From Oscillospiraceae bacterium (GTDB taxonomy: Bacteria; Bacillota; Clostridia; Oscillospirales; Acutalibacteraceae): DNA of 43,118 nt. Of the stretch, positions 17,321 through 25,137 are shown in pieces (within the stretch, counting starts at the first letter, position 1; the number at the start of each line of letters is the position of its first letter). Both the position numbers and the translations under genes were made by a program. The notes under the pieces are model-generated. The model saw nothing but the letters and a program-made list of their open reading frames with translations. It had not been told where the DNA came from and made no database searches. The DNA lies in the NCBI GenBank assembly GCA_015065845.1, contig SVPQ01000021.1, forward strand, positions 1 through 43,118, read 5' to 3'.

Positions 17321-17713
17321 ATGGATTTCAAAGAAAAATTCGGAAAATTTAAGGAAGGGGCTGCTAAATTCACAAAAACGACCGCAAGATTTAATAGTCT
17401 TGCTTTCTGTGGTAATGTAAACCGTGGTATAAAAAATGCAGATTTCTGGGAAGGTTCTTATGTAAACATTGAAAACGGTCATGGTATTATTTATGGTGTC
17501 TCACAAGAAGATTACATTTTCACCGCAAATGATATCAAAACAATCGAATTAATAAAAGACCTCAGTCCAAAAGTTACCAAAGGCAATGAAACCTATACTG
17601 CATTAAGATATATTTTTGCATTTAATGATGGTAAAGCAGCACAAATAGACTTAATAGTAGATAAACTCGATACATTTAAAAATACATTTCAAATGGACCA
17701 AAAAATGATTTAA
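17321..17713 (+). CDS. small protein of unknown function, partner of the coiled-coil gene
   Basis: A 130-aa protein with no signal peptide or membrane helix. The N-terminal 25 residues are a basic amphipathic helix (KEKFGKFKEGAAKFTK). The rest alternates short strands (GSYVNIENGHGIIYGV, ALRYIFAFNDGKAAQIDLIV) and could be a small PH-like or beta-barrel fold. A strong SD (TTAGGAGGAAA) precedes the ATG. The gene lies 67 bp after the coiled-coil gene with no terminator or promoter between, so it is probably cotranscribed under the same XRE-controlled promoter. No homologous family is recognised. Confidence 0.65.
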   Translation: MDFKEKFGKFKEGAAKFTKTTARFNSLAFCGNVNRGIKNADFWEGSYVNIENGHGIIYGVSQEDYIFTANDIKTIELIKDLSPKVTKGNETYTALRYIFAFNDGKAAQIDLIVDKLDTFKNTFQMDQKMI

Positions 17714-17724
17714 AAACATTTCAA

Positions 17725-17764
17725 AAAACAGCGATAGAATCCATTAGATTCTATCGCTGTTTTT
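17725..17764. terminator. bidirectional terminator
   Basis: A perfect 17-bp stem (17725-17741 with 17747-17763; core AGCGATAGAATC) with a 5-nt loop and T5 follows the 130-aa gene and serves the convergent gene ending at 17771. Confidence 0.92.
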
Positions 17765-17770
17765 ATATTT

Positions 17771-18571
17771 CTAAAATTCACTATTATACCCTTTTTCTTT
17801 TGCTAATTTCATTACTTCTGCGTGTGCTTTTTTAGTCCCCGCTAAAATTGAACACGGCTCAGTAAATGAAATTTTGCCACCGCCGACTCTTGCTATAATT
17901 CCGCCCGCTTCTTCTATTATTACAGAAGCCGCGGCGTAATCATAAGGTTGTAATCTGTATTCTAAATAAATAACATTACTGCCCTCTGCAATTCTGCTTA
18001 TATCAATCGCGGCAGAACCGCCACTTCTTATAGAAAGACTTTTTAAAAACAACTCTTTTACTGTTTCAAAAAGAATATTTACATCACATTCGTTATATCT
18101 TGCACAACCGAAAGAAACAATGCCTTCTTCTACTGACAAATCTTTCATTGTAAGTTTTTTATCATTAAGAAAAGCACCCTGATTTCTGATTGCTTTATAG
18201 AGTTTATCTACAAACGGATTATAAACAAATCCTGCAATCATTTCGCCATTTTGCGAGAGTCCTACTGAAACAGAACTATGGTAATAGTTAAACATAAAAT
18301 TTGTTGTTCCATCTATAGGGTCAATATAAAAAATGTATTCTTTATTCAAATCTTTTATATTATTCTTTGTATCTTCTTCACCAAAAAATGATGCTTCAGG
18401 TAAAATCTCTGAAAGTTCATCTATTAAGAATTTCTGAACTTTAACATCATACTCTGTGCAAAAGTTAGCGTCACCTGTTTTCTTTTCAACAGAAGCATTT
18501 TCCATATTTGCATTTAAAACCATTTCTCCTGCTTTTTTTACGCAGTCTTCTATTTTTTTATAATCAATCAT
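17771..18571 (-). CDS. inositol-monophosphatase-family phosphatase
   Basis: A 266-aa Mg-dependent sugar or nucleotide phosphatase of the IMPase/FBPase superfamily. Metal-binding motifs are present in order: GEED (64-67), DPIDGTTN (84-91) and PYDYAA with the GG element near the C-terminus. Substrates in this family range from inositol-1-phosphate to PAP and NADP, and the sequence does not tell which. Reading can be extended 36 bp upstream, but ATG 18571 overlaps the MATE stop by 8 bp in the usual coupled way and gives the normal N-terminus. It is the second gene of the MATE operon. Confidence 0.88.
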   Translation of the reverse strand: MIDYKKIEDCVKKAGEMVLNANMENASVEKKTGDANFCTEYDVKVQKFLIDELSEILPEASFFGEEDTKNNIKDLNKEYIFYIDPIDGTTNFMFNYYHSSVSVGLSQNGEMIAGFVYNPFVDKLYKAIRNQGAFLNDKKLTMKDLSVEEGIVSFGCARYNECDVNILFETVKELFLKSLSIRSGGSAAIDISRIAEGSNVIYLEYRLQPYDYAAASVIIEEAGGIIARVGGGKISFTEPCSILAGTKKAHAEVMKLAKEKGYNSEF

Positions 18572-19937
18572 TTTTGACACCCGCTTCAATCTGTTCTGTT
18601 TGACCAAATTGTCTTTTCAATTTTTTCATAACTACAAAATATGCAGGAACGAGTAAGAAATCTGCCGCAAACCAGGCAACAGGGTTTGCAAAGCACGCCG
18701 CCGCAAATCCATATTTCAACACAAAACCGAAGCCTACGCCACCACGGGCTGCAAGTTCAAAGAAGCCTGCAAACATAGCGGTTGTACCGTAGCCCAAGCC
18801 CTGTAAAGCATTTCTGTAAATAAATATAAATGTAAGAACAGGATAAAACCACGCACAAGTATCTAAAAATCTTTGTGAAAGTTCTAAAACTGCAGTTTCA
18901 CTTCCATCTATAAATAAAAGTCCTATATATGAGCCTAAATATCTTGCAATAAAGAATGCAATAAAAGAATATGCAATTCCTAATATTGTACCATTAAGCA
19001 CGCCTTTTTTAATTCTATCATATTTTTTTGCACCTAAATTCTGACCGCAATATGTTGCCATTGTGATGCCGATTGTTTCAGATGGGAGGACAATCATAAG
19101 CTGGGTTTTACCGCCAATTGTCATTGCGGCAATAGCATTAGAGCCTAATGTATTAACGCAAGACTGAAGCATTACAGAGCCAACTGCAGTAATTGAGCAT
19201 TGAAGTGCCATTGGCACACCATTGCCAACAAGCTCTTTTATGCATTTAAAATCAACCTTTCTGTCACCCTCCTGAAAGTGAAGCATAGGGTAATTTTTAA
19301 TTACAAATACAAGACAGAGAACCCCTGAAATAAGTTGAGATACAACAGTTGCAATTGCCGCACCTCTTACACCCATTTTAAATACAATAATTAAAAGCAA
19401 ATCCAAACCGATATTTAAAAATGATGAAAAAATGAGAAAGTAAAGCGGAGTTTTACTGTCGCCTAATGAACGGATAATACTAGAAACAATGTTATAAAGC
19501 ATTGTAGCACCAATACCAATGAAAATTATAACTATATAATTATATGCATCCTGAAATATATCATCTGGTGTATTAAGAATTCTCAAAAGTGGTTTTGCAA
19601 AAACTACAACCAATATTGTTAGCAATATCCCCATTGCTACACTTGTGTAAATAATGTTAGCAGTAATTTTTCTTAATTTTTTAAAATCCTGTGCCCCGAA
19701 ACTTTGCGCTATTGGTATTGCAAAACCTGTGCAAAGACCGAGTATAGAGCCTATAACAAGAAAGTTTAAAGGTCCGACAGAACCAACTGCAGAAAGCGCA
19801 GTTTTACCAACGAATTTACCTACAATAATTGTGTCCGCCATATTGTAAAACTGTTGGAACAAATTACCCATCATTAAAGGAAGGCAAAATCTTATGATTA
19901 TTTTCATAGGATTGCCTTTTGTCATATCTTTAACCAT
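18564..19937 (-). CDS. MATE family efflux transporter
   Basis: A 457-aa polytopic membrane protein with about 12 helices in two similar halves. The N-terminal pattern (MTKGNPMKIIIRFCLPLMMGNLFQQFYNMAD followed by GKTALSAVG) is diagnostic of the DinF/NorM-like MATE superfamily, which exports drugs or metabolites with Na+ or H+ antiport. The frame is open further upstream, but ATG 19937 is chosen because AAAGGAGT lies 4 bp before it and the family begins at MTKG. It overlaps the phosphatase gene downstream by 8 bp. The substrate cannot be inferred. Confidence 0.92.
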   Translation of the reverse strand: MVKDMTKGNPMKIIIRFCLPLMMGNLFQQFYNMADTIIVGKFVGKTALSAVGSVGPLNFLVIGSILGLCTGFAIPIAQSFGAQDFKKLRKITANIIYTSVAMGILLTILVVVFAKPLLRILNTPDDIFQDAYNYIVIIFIGIGATMLYNIVSSIIRSLGDSKTPLYFLIFSSFLNIGLDLLLIIVFKMGVRGAAIATVVSQLISGVLCLVFVIKNYPMLHFQEGDRKVDFKCIKELVGNGVPMALQCSITAVGSVMLQSCVNTLGSNAIAAMTIGGKTQLMIVLPSETIGITMATYCGQNLGAKKYDRIKKGVLNGTILGIAYSFIAFFIARYLGSYIGLLFIDGSETAVLELSQRFLDTCAWFYPVLTFIFIYRNALQGLGYGTTAMFAGFFELAARGGVGFGFVLKYGFAAACFANPVAWFAADFLLVPAYFVVMKKLKRQFGQTEQIEAGVKND

Positions 19938-19962
19938 AAAAACTCCTTTATCAACAATTTTC

Positions 19963-19987
19963 GGGTGACGAATAAAATTCATCACCC
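19963..19987. terminator. hairpin between GDPD and MATE genes
   Basis: GGGTGACGAAT (19963-19973) pairs with ATTCATCACCC (19977-19987), one G-U, 3-nt loop. The T tract is on the plus-strand side, whereas both flanking genes are on the minus strand. It may be a leader hairpin of the MATE mRNA rather than a true terminator. Confidence 0.45.
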
Positions 19988-20003
19988 TTTTTTGCAAATC
20001 TTT

Positions 20004-21029
20004 TTAAACATTTATAACATCATACGCTAAATCAGGAACATCTGACATAATGCAGTCTGCACCAATTTCGTTAAGTCTTTTTATTTCATCTTCTTCGTTA
20101 ATTGTCCAGTACTGAACTGCTATATTATGCCTGTGAGCATAATTTACAACTCTCTCTGAACCGAGCATCAAAAGGCCATATTGATTTGTAGGAATCTGTA
20201 ATGCATCAAATTTATAAAAACTGTCGGGTAAATCAATATTGTAAGAAGCTGCAAGGTAGAAAAGAACTACTTCTACAATTGAAGATGAACGAAGCATATC
20301 AGGATAATTGTCATCAACATATTTTGTTACATCCCCGTTGAATGTACCGAAAACTACCTTTTTAAGTAAATCTTTTTCTTTTAAAATTCTGTAAAGTTCA
20401 TCTGCCGATTTAAATCCGTTTTCACCCTTATCTTTAATTTCGATTATATAAGTAAAATCACCATTACTTTCAAGATAATCAAGAACTTCTTCTAAAAGCA
20501 CAACTTTAAGATTTTCAGGTATGTCATCGCCACGAAGATTTCTGTAAGGATATTCACCCTCTGGTGTTTCGAAATTTTCACCGAAATTAAGCACACTTAA
20601 TTCTTCATAGGTGTATGTACTAGGTTTTACTTCCTTATAACCAAATACTTCAACCGCATTTGTTGTTCTGTCCAATGTATCATCGTGAAGAAGAATGAGT
20701 TTATCGTCTTTTGTAATATGTAAATCAAATTCAAATGTATCAACATTAAATTTCTCATTTTCTACACAGAACTCGAATGCCATCATTGTGTTTTCGGGTG
20801 CAATATCTGCACCAGAACGATGTGCAGAAACGAGCGCTTTATCTGTTGTGATAAAAGGGTTTGATATCTCCTCTTCTGTTGCCTTTTCACCTGCAGATGC
20901 ATAGCACAACCCTGTTGCACCAAGCATTAAAACAAGTAAAATTGCTATTACAGAAGAAATTATTTTAACAACTCTTTTTAATACTTTTTTGTTGTTTTTC
21001 TTTTTATTGTTTTTTCTCTTTTTGCTCAT
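20004..21029 (-). CDS. membrane-anchored glycerophosphodiester phosphodiesterase
   Basis: A 341-aa enzyme that hydrolyses glycerophosphodiesters to glycerol-3-phosphate and an alcohol. A very basic N-terminus (Lys-rich, 1-20) is followed by one hydrophobic helix (21-43), a signal anchor that places the catalytic TIM barrel outside the membrane. Catalytic and metal residues are visible: SAHRSGADIAPENT (H70, R71, E79), TFEFDLHITKD (E100, D102) and LLHDDTLDRTT (H115). The extracellular site suggests turnover of lipid head groups or teichoic-acid material. The start follows GGAGGAATTTTT. It is read towards the MATE gene, with a hairpin between them. Confidence 0.92.
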   Translation of the reverse strand: MSKKRKNNKKKNNKKVLKRVVKIISSVIAILLVLMLGATGLCYASAGEKATEEEISNPFITTDKALVSAHRSGADIAPENTMMAFEFCVENEKFNVDTFEFDLHITKDDKLILLHDDTLDRTTNAVEVFGYKEVKPSTYTYEELSVLNFGENFETPEGEYPYRNLRGDDIPENLKVVLLEEVLDYLESNGDFTYIIEIKDKGENGFKSADELYRILKEKDLLKKVVFGTFNGDVTKYVDDNYPDMLRSSSIVEVVLFYLAASYNIDLPDSFYKFDALQIPTNQYGLLMLGSERVVNYAHRHNIAVQYWTINEEDEIKRLNEIGADCIMSDVPDLAYDVINV

Positions 21030-21097
21030 AAAAATTCCTCCGCAGAGATTATTTTTTGAATATAAAATAATCTACCATAATTACATTAAAATGTCAA

Positions 21098-21126
21098 TTT
21101 ACAAAGTAACAAAAAAGTATTATAAT
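21098..21126 (+). promoter_or_regulatory. promoter of the alkD-like gene
   Basis: TTTACA (21098-21103), 17 bp, TATAAT (21121-21126). The predicted start point near 21133 leaves only about 9 nt of leader before ATG 21142. Confidence 0.75.
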
Positions 21127-21141
21127 AACAGCGGTGATTTT

Positions 21142-21831
21142 ATGAAAAAAATACTTGATGAACTTTTTTCGCTTCAGGATGAAGAGTACAGAGAATTTAA
21201 CAGTAAACTTATACCTACAGTAGCAAAAGAAAATGTTATTGGCATAAGAATTCCTGTTTTAAGAAAATATGAAAAAGAGATAAGAAACACCGAAAAAGCA
21301 AAAGAATTTTTAAATTCTTTACCGCATAAATATACAGAAGAATATAATCTTCACGCATTATTATTAGAAAATATAAAGTCTTATGAAGACACTGTAAAAG
21401 CACTTAATGAGTTTTTACCATTTGTAGATAACTGGGCAACCTGTGACATTATGAGCATAAAAATATTCAAAAAACATCTTGATATTTTGCCCGAACAGCT
21501 TGATATATGGCTTGATTCTACCCACACTTACACTATTCGTTTTGCTATAAAAATGTATATGACTTATTACCTTGATGAGAACTTCAACATTTCATATATG
21601 ACTAAAATTTCGAAACTTCGTTCAGATGAATATTATGTGAATATGATGCTCTCCTGGTATTTTGCAACCGCCTTAGCAAAACAATATGAAACTGCAATAA
21701 AATTTTTAGAAGAAAAGAAACTGAGCGAATGGGTACACAATAAAACTATTCAGAAAGCAATTGAAAGTTACAGAATTACTGACGAACAAAAAACATATCT
21801 AAGAACATTAAAAAGAACTGGAGAATCTTAA
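21142..21831 (+). CDS. DNA alkylation repair protein (AlkD-like)
   Basis: A 229-aa all-helical HEAT-like repeat protein of the AlkC/AlkD DNA glycosylase family, which removes alkylated purines such as 7-methylguanine. IGIRIPVLRKYEKEI, the FVDNWATCDIMS block containing the Trp and catalytic-type Asp, and RFAIKMYMTYYLD follow the family pattern. The frame is open upstream to 20989, but the promoter at 21098-21126 lies inside that extension, so ATG 21142 is the start. The SD is weak (GCGGTGA) and the leader very short. Divergent from GDPD. The stop codon lies inside the terminator loop. Confidence 0.85.
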   Translation: MKKILDELFSLQDEEYREFNSKLIPTVAKENVIGIRIPVLRKYEKEIRNTEKAKEFLNSLPHKYTEEYNLHALLLENIKSYEDTVKALNEFLPFVDNWATCDIMSIKIFKKHLDILPEQLDIWLDSTHTYTIRFAIKMYMTYYLDENFNISYMTKISKLRSDEYYVNMMLSWYFATALAKQYETAIKFLEEKKLSEWVHNKTIQKAIESYRITDEQKTYLRTLKRTGES

Positions 21832-21853
21832 AAGATTCCTCAGTTCTTTTTTT
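21811..21853. terminator. terminator containing the alkD stop codon
   Basis: AAAAGAACTG (21811-21820) pairs with CAGTTCTTTT (21841-21850), and GAATCTT (21823-21829) with AAGATTC (21832-21838), followed by T7. The gene's TAA at 21829-21831 is at the tip of the stem. It probably serves the convergent lipoprotein gene as well. Confidence 0.88.
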
Positions 21854-21856
21854 AGT

Positions 21857-22144
21857 TTATCTTACAGCATTTCTCACATCAGACATACCTTCACTGATAC
21901 CCTCTGATACATCTGTAACAATATCACCTATCAAGCCGTTATCATTTTCGCCTGAAACATCGGTAATTTCGCCATCATTTTTGTCCGGTACTGTTACGAT
22001 ATCCATTGTAGTATCAATGGTTGTATTTTCAGTAGTAAGTGTTGTAGTTGTCATATCTTCTGCATCATTACCACAACCGTAGAATAAAACTGCAACCATT
22101 GAAATTGCAAGAATTGCAATACCGAGTGTTATAATTTTTTTCAT
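21857..22144 (-). CDS. small Thr/Asp-rich lipoprotein
   Basis: A 95-aa predicted lipoprotein: short basic start, hydrophobic helix, then a lipobox ending LFYGC. The mature part is only about 70 residues, rich in Thr, Asp and Gly, with no recognised domain. A GTG at 22153 is in frame, but the SD (AAAGGA, 22156-22160 region) is only 2 bp from it, whereas ATG 22144 has a workable spacing of about 11. It lies 72 bp downstream of ypeB on the same strand and may be cotranscribed with it, which makes a spore-envelope role possible but unproven. Confidence 0.75.
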   Translation of the reverse strand: MKKIITLGIAILAISMVAVLFYGCGNDAEDMTTTTLTTENTTIDTTMDIVTVPDKNDGEITDVSGENDNGLIGDIVTDVSEGISEGMSDVRNAVR

Positions 22145-22216
22145 TGATTTCACATCCTTTCCGGAGTGATTCTACTCCCATCTTATTTTTCCCACAATCA
22201 GAATGAAATATTACTA

Positions 22217-23560
22217 TTATTTTGTAAGGACACCATTATCCATATAAAGCAAAATTAAAATTTCTGCTTCCGTACCTGTTTTCGGGTCAATATAAACTAA
22301 AATTTCCTGATTATCCGGTGCTACACAATGATATTCGTAAGCAAAAATTTCAGTACCAAAATCTGTGGGAATAAACACTTTTTTACTCGCCTTTACTTTA
22401 AGCGATGAATTAAGAAGTTTCTTTGCACTTTCAAGACTATATTTATACTTTCCAGTTTCTTCGCGTTTTGTATGATTCATTAAATACCCTGTCGAATCAA
22501 ATGCAGTAATTTCACCATTATCAAGTGCAACACTTACTTTTATTAAATCCGTATAATAAGTTATTCCGTTTTCGTAAAATGCAAAATTTATTGTCATAAT
22601 ACCGTCTGTTACTGCGTAATAACTCTCTTTTACATTCTTATATCCTCTCTGATTTAAAAAGAGGGTTGCAGTTTTTATTGCTTCTTCATAAGTTAAAGTA
22701 CTTTCATCGGCAAAGCGTGAATAAATCATATAAGTCACAATACCGCCCTTTTTAGTAACAGAAATTGTAAGGTCTGCATTGTAAAAACTGTAACAATCAA
22801 GGTTACTTTTACACTCACTTAAAAAGTATAATTCTGTTTCAGATATTCCTAAAAAATCTGCCGCTTTCTTCTGTGCTTCTTCTTTTGAAATTTCTGGTAA
22901 ATTTTCTATAAGTTCAGATTTTTTTGTGTCAATATTATCTGAAAAAGGTCCATCATAAATAAGTGTAGGGTAATCTGTCATTGTCTGTTTTGCATCGTCT
23001 AATTCTTCACCCAGATAAAGCTTCTCTTCGCCTTCAGTTTTAGCAAGTGTGGATTTTACATGTTCAAACTGAAGTCCTCCACTCTGCTCTTCACTGATTA
23101 AATAATTTACTTCACTACTTAATTTCTCAGCATATTCTGCAAGTTTTTTTAAATTTTCTGTTTCTTCTTTTGAAATCTTCTCGCCCAAAGCACTTTTCTC
23201 GTTGAGTGTCATAGTGTATTCGCCCACTTGCGAAAGAAATTTATAAATAGATGAAAGTTCTGCTTCACCATCAGTAATTTCTGACAAATTTGTTTTTGCC
23301 GCAGTTGAAGCACGCCACACTTCAGTTGAAACATTAGCAATCATCGGAGAAGTAGATGCATAAAGACATTTATCTAAATTAAGACTTATTGCATCAAGAT
23401 GAGTACCTAGTTCTGTAAGTGCTCTTTCTCTGCCGGCATTAAGAATTTTTTCACTTTTCATATATTTTACAGTACTTACTGTGCTTAATGCGACTAATGC
23501 TACAACTAAGGCAACTAAAAAAGATACTATTCTTATACTCTTTCTTCTGCTTTTTTTCAT
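22217..23560 (-). CDS. ypeB: germination protein YpeB
   Basis: A 447-aa membrane-anchored protein required in Bacillus for the spore localisation and stability of the cortex-lytic enzyme SleB. It has an N-terminal anchor helix (about 8-27), a long helical middle region and C-terminal PepSY-like repeats (EISKEEAQKKAADFLG; LTYEEAIKTATLFLNQRGY; YSLESAKKLLNSSL). ATG 23560 is preferred to the upstream in-frame start at 23602 because AAAGGTGAT lies just before it and the basic N-terminus starts there. In most spore formers sleB is directly upstream; here the upstream neighbour is a divergent cysteine desulfurase and no sleB is in the window. Confidence 0.9.
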   Translation of the reverse strand: MKKSRRKSIRIVSFLVALVVALVALSTVSTVKYMKSEKILNAGRERALTELGTHLDAISLNLDKCLYASTSPMIANVSTEVWRASTAAKTNLSEITDGEAELSSIYKFLSQVGEYTMTLNEKSALGEKISKEETENLKKLAEYAEKLSSEVNYLISEEQSGGLQFEHVKSTLAKTEGEEKLYLGEELDDAKQTMTDYPTLIYDGPFSDNIDTKKSELIENLPEISKEEAQKKAADFLGISETELYFLSECKSNLDCYSFYNADLTISVTKKGGIVTYMIYSRFADESTLTYEEAIKTATLFLNQRGYKNVKESYYAVTDGIMTINFAFYENGITYYTDLIKVSVALDNGEITAFDSTGYLMNHTKREETGKYKYSLESAKKLLNSSLKVKASKKVFIPTDFGTEIFAYEYHCVAPDNQEILVYIDPKTGTEAEILILLYMDNGVLTK

Positions 23561-23652
23561 ATAAATCACCTTTAAAATTTTAATCAGAACTATTTTTTCC
23601 AAAAAATTAAAGATTTATTCATTTTTTTGAACTTCAAACTTCCATAAAAGCA

Positions 23653-23714
23653 TTTACAAATTCCCTTTTATATAGTATAATACATTGGTTAGAGTGGGAA
23701 TGTATCGTCACTCT
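23653..23714 (+). promoter_or_regulatory. promoter and leader hairpin of the cysteine desulfurase gene
   Basis: TTTACA (23653-23658), 17 bp, TATAAT (23676-23681). The leader contains AGAGTG (23691-23696) pairing with CACTCT (23709-23714), just before the SD GGAGGTG (23720-23726). No known riboswitch is recognised. Confidence 0.75.
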
Positions 23715-23734
23715 GAAATGGAGGTGTTTGCTCT

Positions 23735-24862
23735 TTGGCTTATTTTGATAACAGTGCTACTACAAAGCCAACCGAAAATGTAGTTAAAGCAGTCAAATTT
23801 GCCCTTACTGAATGCTGGGGTAATCCATCTTCACTTCATTCACTGGGCACAGAAGCAAACAACGCACTTATTAAAGCTAAAAAGCAAGTATCTTCTCTTT
23901 TAGGTTGTCAGAGCGAAAATTTCTTTTTTACTTCTTCAGGCACTGCCGCAAACAATACTGCAATTTTCGGTGCTTACGAAAAACAAAAAAGACTCGGCAA
24001 CAGAATTGTAACTACATCCATTGAACACCCGAGTGTACTGGAACCTGTAAAAAGGCTCGAACAAAATGGTGTTGAAGTTATAAGAATCAATCCCGACAAA
24101 ACAGGTAAAATCAACGAAGATGAATTTTTCTCTGCAATAAACGACAAAACAATTCTCGTTTCTTGTATGCACATAAATAATGAGGTAGGCTCTGTAATGC
24201 CTGTTGCTTCAATAAAATCGGCAGTAAAAAGAGCGAAATCACCCGCACTTATTCACACAGACTGCGTTCAGGCTTTCGGTAAAATTCCACTTTCACCGAA
24301 TTCTCTCGGTGCAGATATTATTACAGTTAGCGCCCATAAAATTCATGGTCCTAAAGGCGTTGGCGGAATTTATTTAAAGGCTAAAAATATTATTAAACCA
24401 TATATGCTCGGTGGTGAGCAGGAAAGTAATATTTTTGCAGGTACTCAAAGTATGCCTGCTATTCTCGGTTTTGGTAAAGCGGCAGAAGACGCAAAGAACA
24501 TTACTGAGAATACAGAAAAAGTCGGAAACTTAAAAAATTATTTATTAGAAAATATCAAAGATTTAAAATCAGTTACAATAAATTCACCCGAAGACGCTAT
24601 ACCCTATATTTTAAATATTTCAATTCTCGGACTCCCCAGTCAACCTATTGTTAATTTTATGAGTGAAAGAAACATTCAGATTTCAGCAGGTTCTGCTTGT
24701 AAAATGGGGCACAGAAGTCCGGTTCTCACTGCAATGGGACTTGACAGTAAAATTATAGATTCTGCAGTTAGAATCAGTTTTTCAAGATATAACACAGAAG
24801 ATGAAGTTAATCTTCTCATAGACGCAATTAAAGAAATAAACCAGAAATATGGAAAAGGATAG
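23735..24862 (+). CDS. iscS: cysteine desulfurase (IscS/NifS family)
   Basis: A 375-aa PLP enzyme that takes sulfur from cysteine as a persulfide for thiolation and Fe-S assembly. Family marks: MAYFDNSATTKP start, the HTDCVQAFGK segment, the PLP lysine in VSAHKIHGPKG (K202) and the sulfur-carrying cysteine in SAGSACKMGH (C322). The start is TTG with an ideal SD 8 bp upstream; no ATG fits. The adjacent thiI indicates a dedicated sulfur donor for tRNA 4-thiouridine, as in the NifZ-ThiI pair of Bacillus. The final TAG stop is formed at the junction with the MITE; without the insertion it would read TAA. Confidence 0.93.
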   Translation: MAYFDNSATTKPTENVVKAVKFALTECWGNPSSLHSLGTEANNALIKAKKQVSSLLGCQSENFFFTSSGTAANNTAIFGAYEKQKRLGNRIVTTSIEHPSVLEPVKRLEQNGVEVIRINPDKTGKINEDEFFSAINDKTILVSCMHINNEVGSVMPVASIKSAVKRAKSPALIHTDCVQAFGKIPLSPNSLGADIITVSAHKIHGPKGVGGIYLKAKNIIKPYMLGGEQESNIFAGTQSMPAILGFGKAAEDAKNITENTEKVGNLKNYLLENIKDLKSVTINSPEDAIPYILNISILGLPSQPIVNFMSERNIQISAGSACKMGHRSPVLTAMGLDSKIIDSAVRISFSRYNTEDEVNLLIDAIKEINQKYGKG

Positions 24863-25135
24863 GGTGAAATGAGTTATCCGAACTTGCCTAAAAGCGAGTC
24901 TTTTTAAGTCTTTTCGGCGTTTCGGTCTTGCAAGGCGAAAGCCTACCTTCACCCTCAACACCAAAAATCCAATAAAAACCCTTCGCTTTTAGGTCGAAGA
25001 TTTTTTACAGAACGGATTTTTGGTCATTCAAGGCAAAAACGGAGCAAATCCTTTGCGGATTTGCGAGTATTATAACGAGGAAGGAGCGAAAATCCGTCTG
25101 TAAAAAACACAGTTCGGATAATTCAATTCACCCTA
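24862..25135. mobile_element. 272-bp MITE with TA target duplication
   Basis: The element 24862-25133 starts GGGTGAA and ends TTCACCC, and its 23-bp terminal inverted repeats (24862-24884 and 25111-25133) match at 21 positions. TA flanks both ends (24860-24861, 25134-25135), as for Tc1/mariner-IS630-type insertions. Inside, 25001-25020 pairs with 25089-25107 (one bulge) around a perfect GCAAATCC/GGATTTGC hairpin at 25044-25064. There is no coding sequence. It sits between the desulfurase stop and the thiI ATG. Confidence 0.82.
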
Positions 25136-25137
25136 AT

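Noticed and set aside
15532-17713. Toxin-antitoxin or prophage remnant
   Set aside because: Only the XRE regulator and the operators resemble such systems; there is no toxin fold, integrase or phage structural gene, so I kept the neutral description of a repressor-controlled module.
19963-19987. Terminator for an undetected plus-strand gene
   Set aside because: The T tract is on the plus side, but no plus-strand coding sequence precedes it.
23691-23714. Riboswitch or T-box in front of the desulfurase gene
   Set aside because: Only a 6-bp hairpin is present; the leader is about 45 nt and has no T-box or other known motif.
24782-24964. Small minus-strand reading frame across the desulfurase end and the MITE
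   Set aside because: It has no SD, spans an element junction and has unlikely composition; it is a shadow frame.
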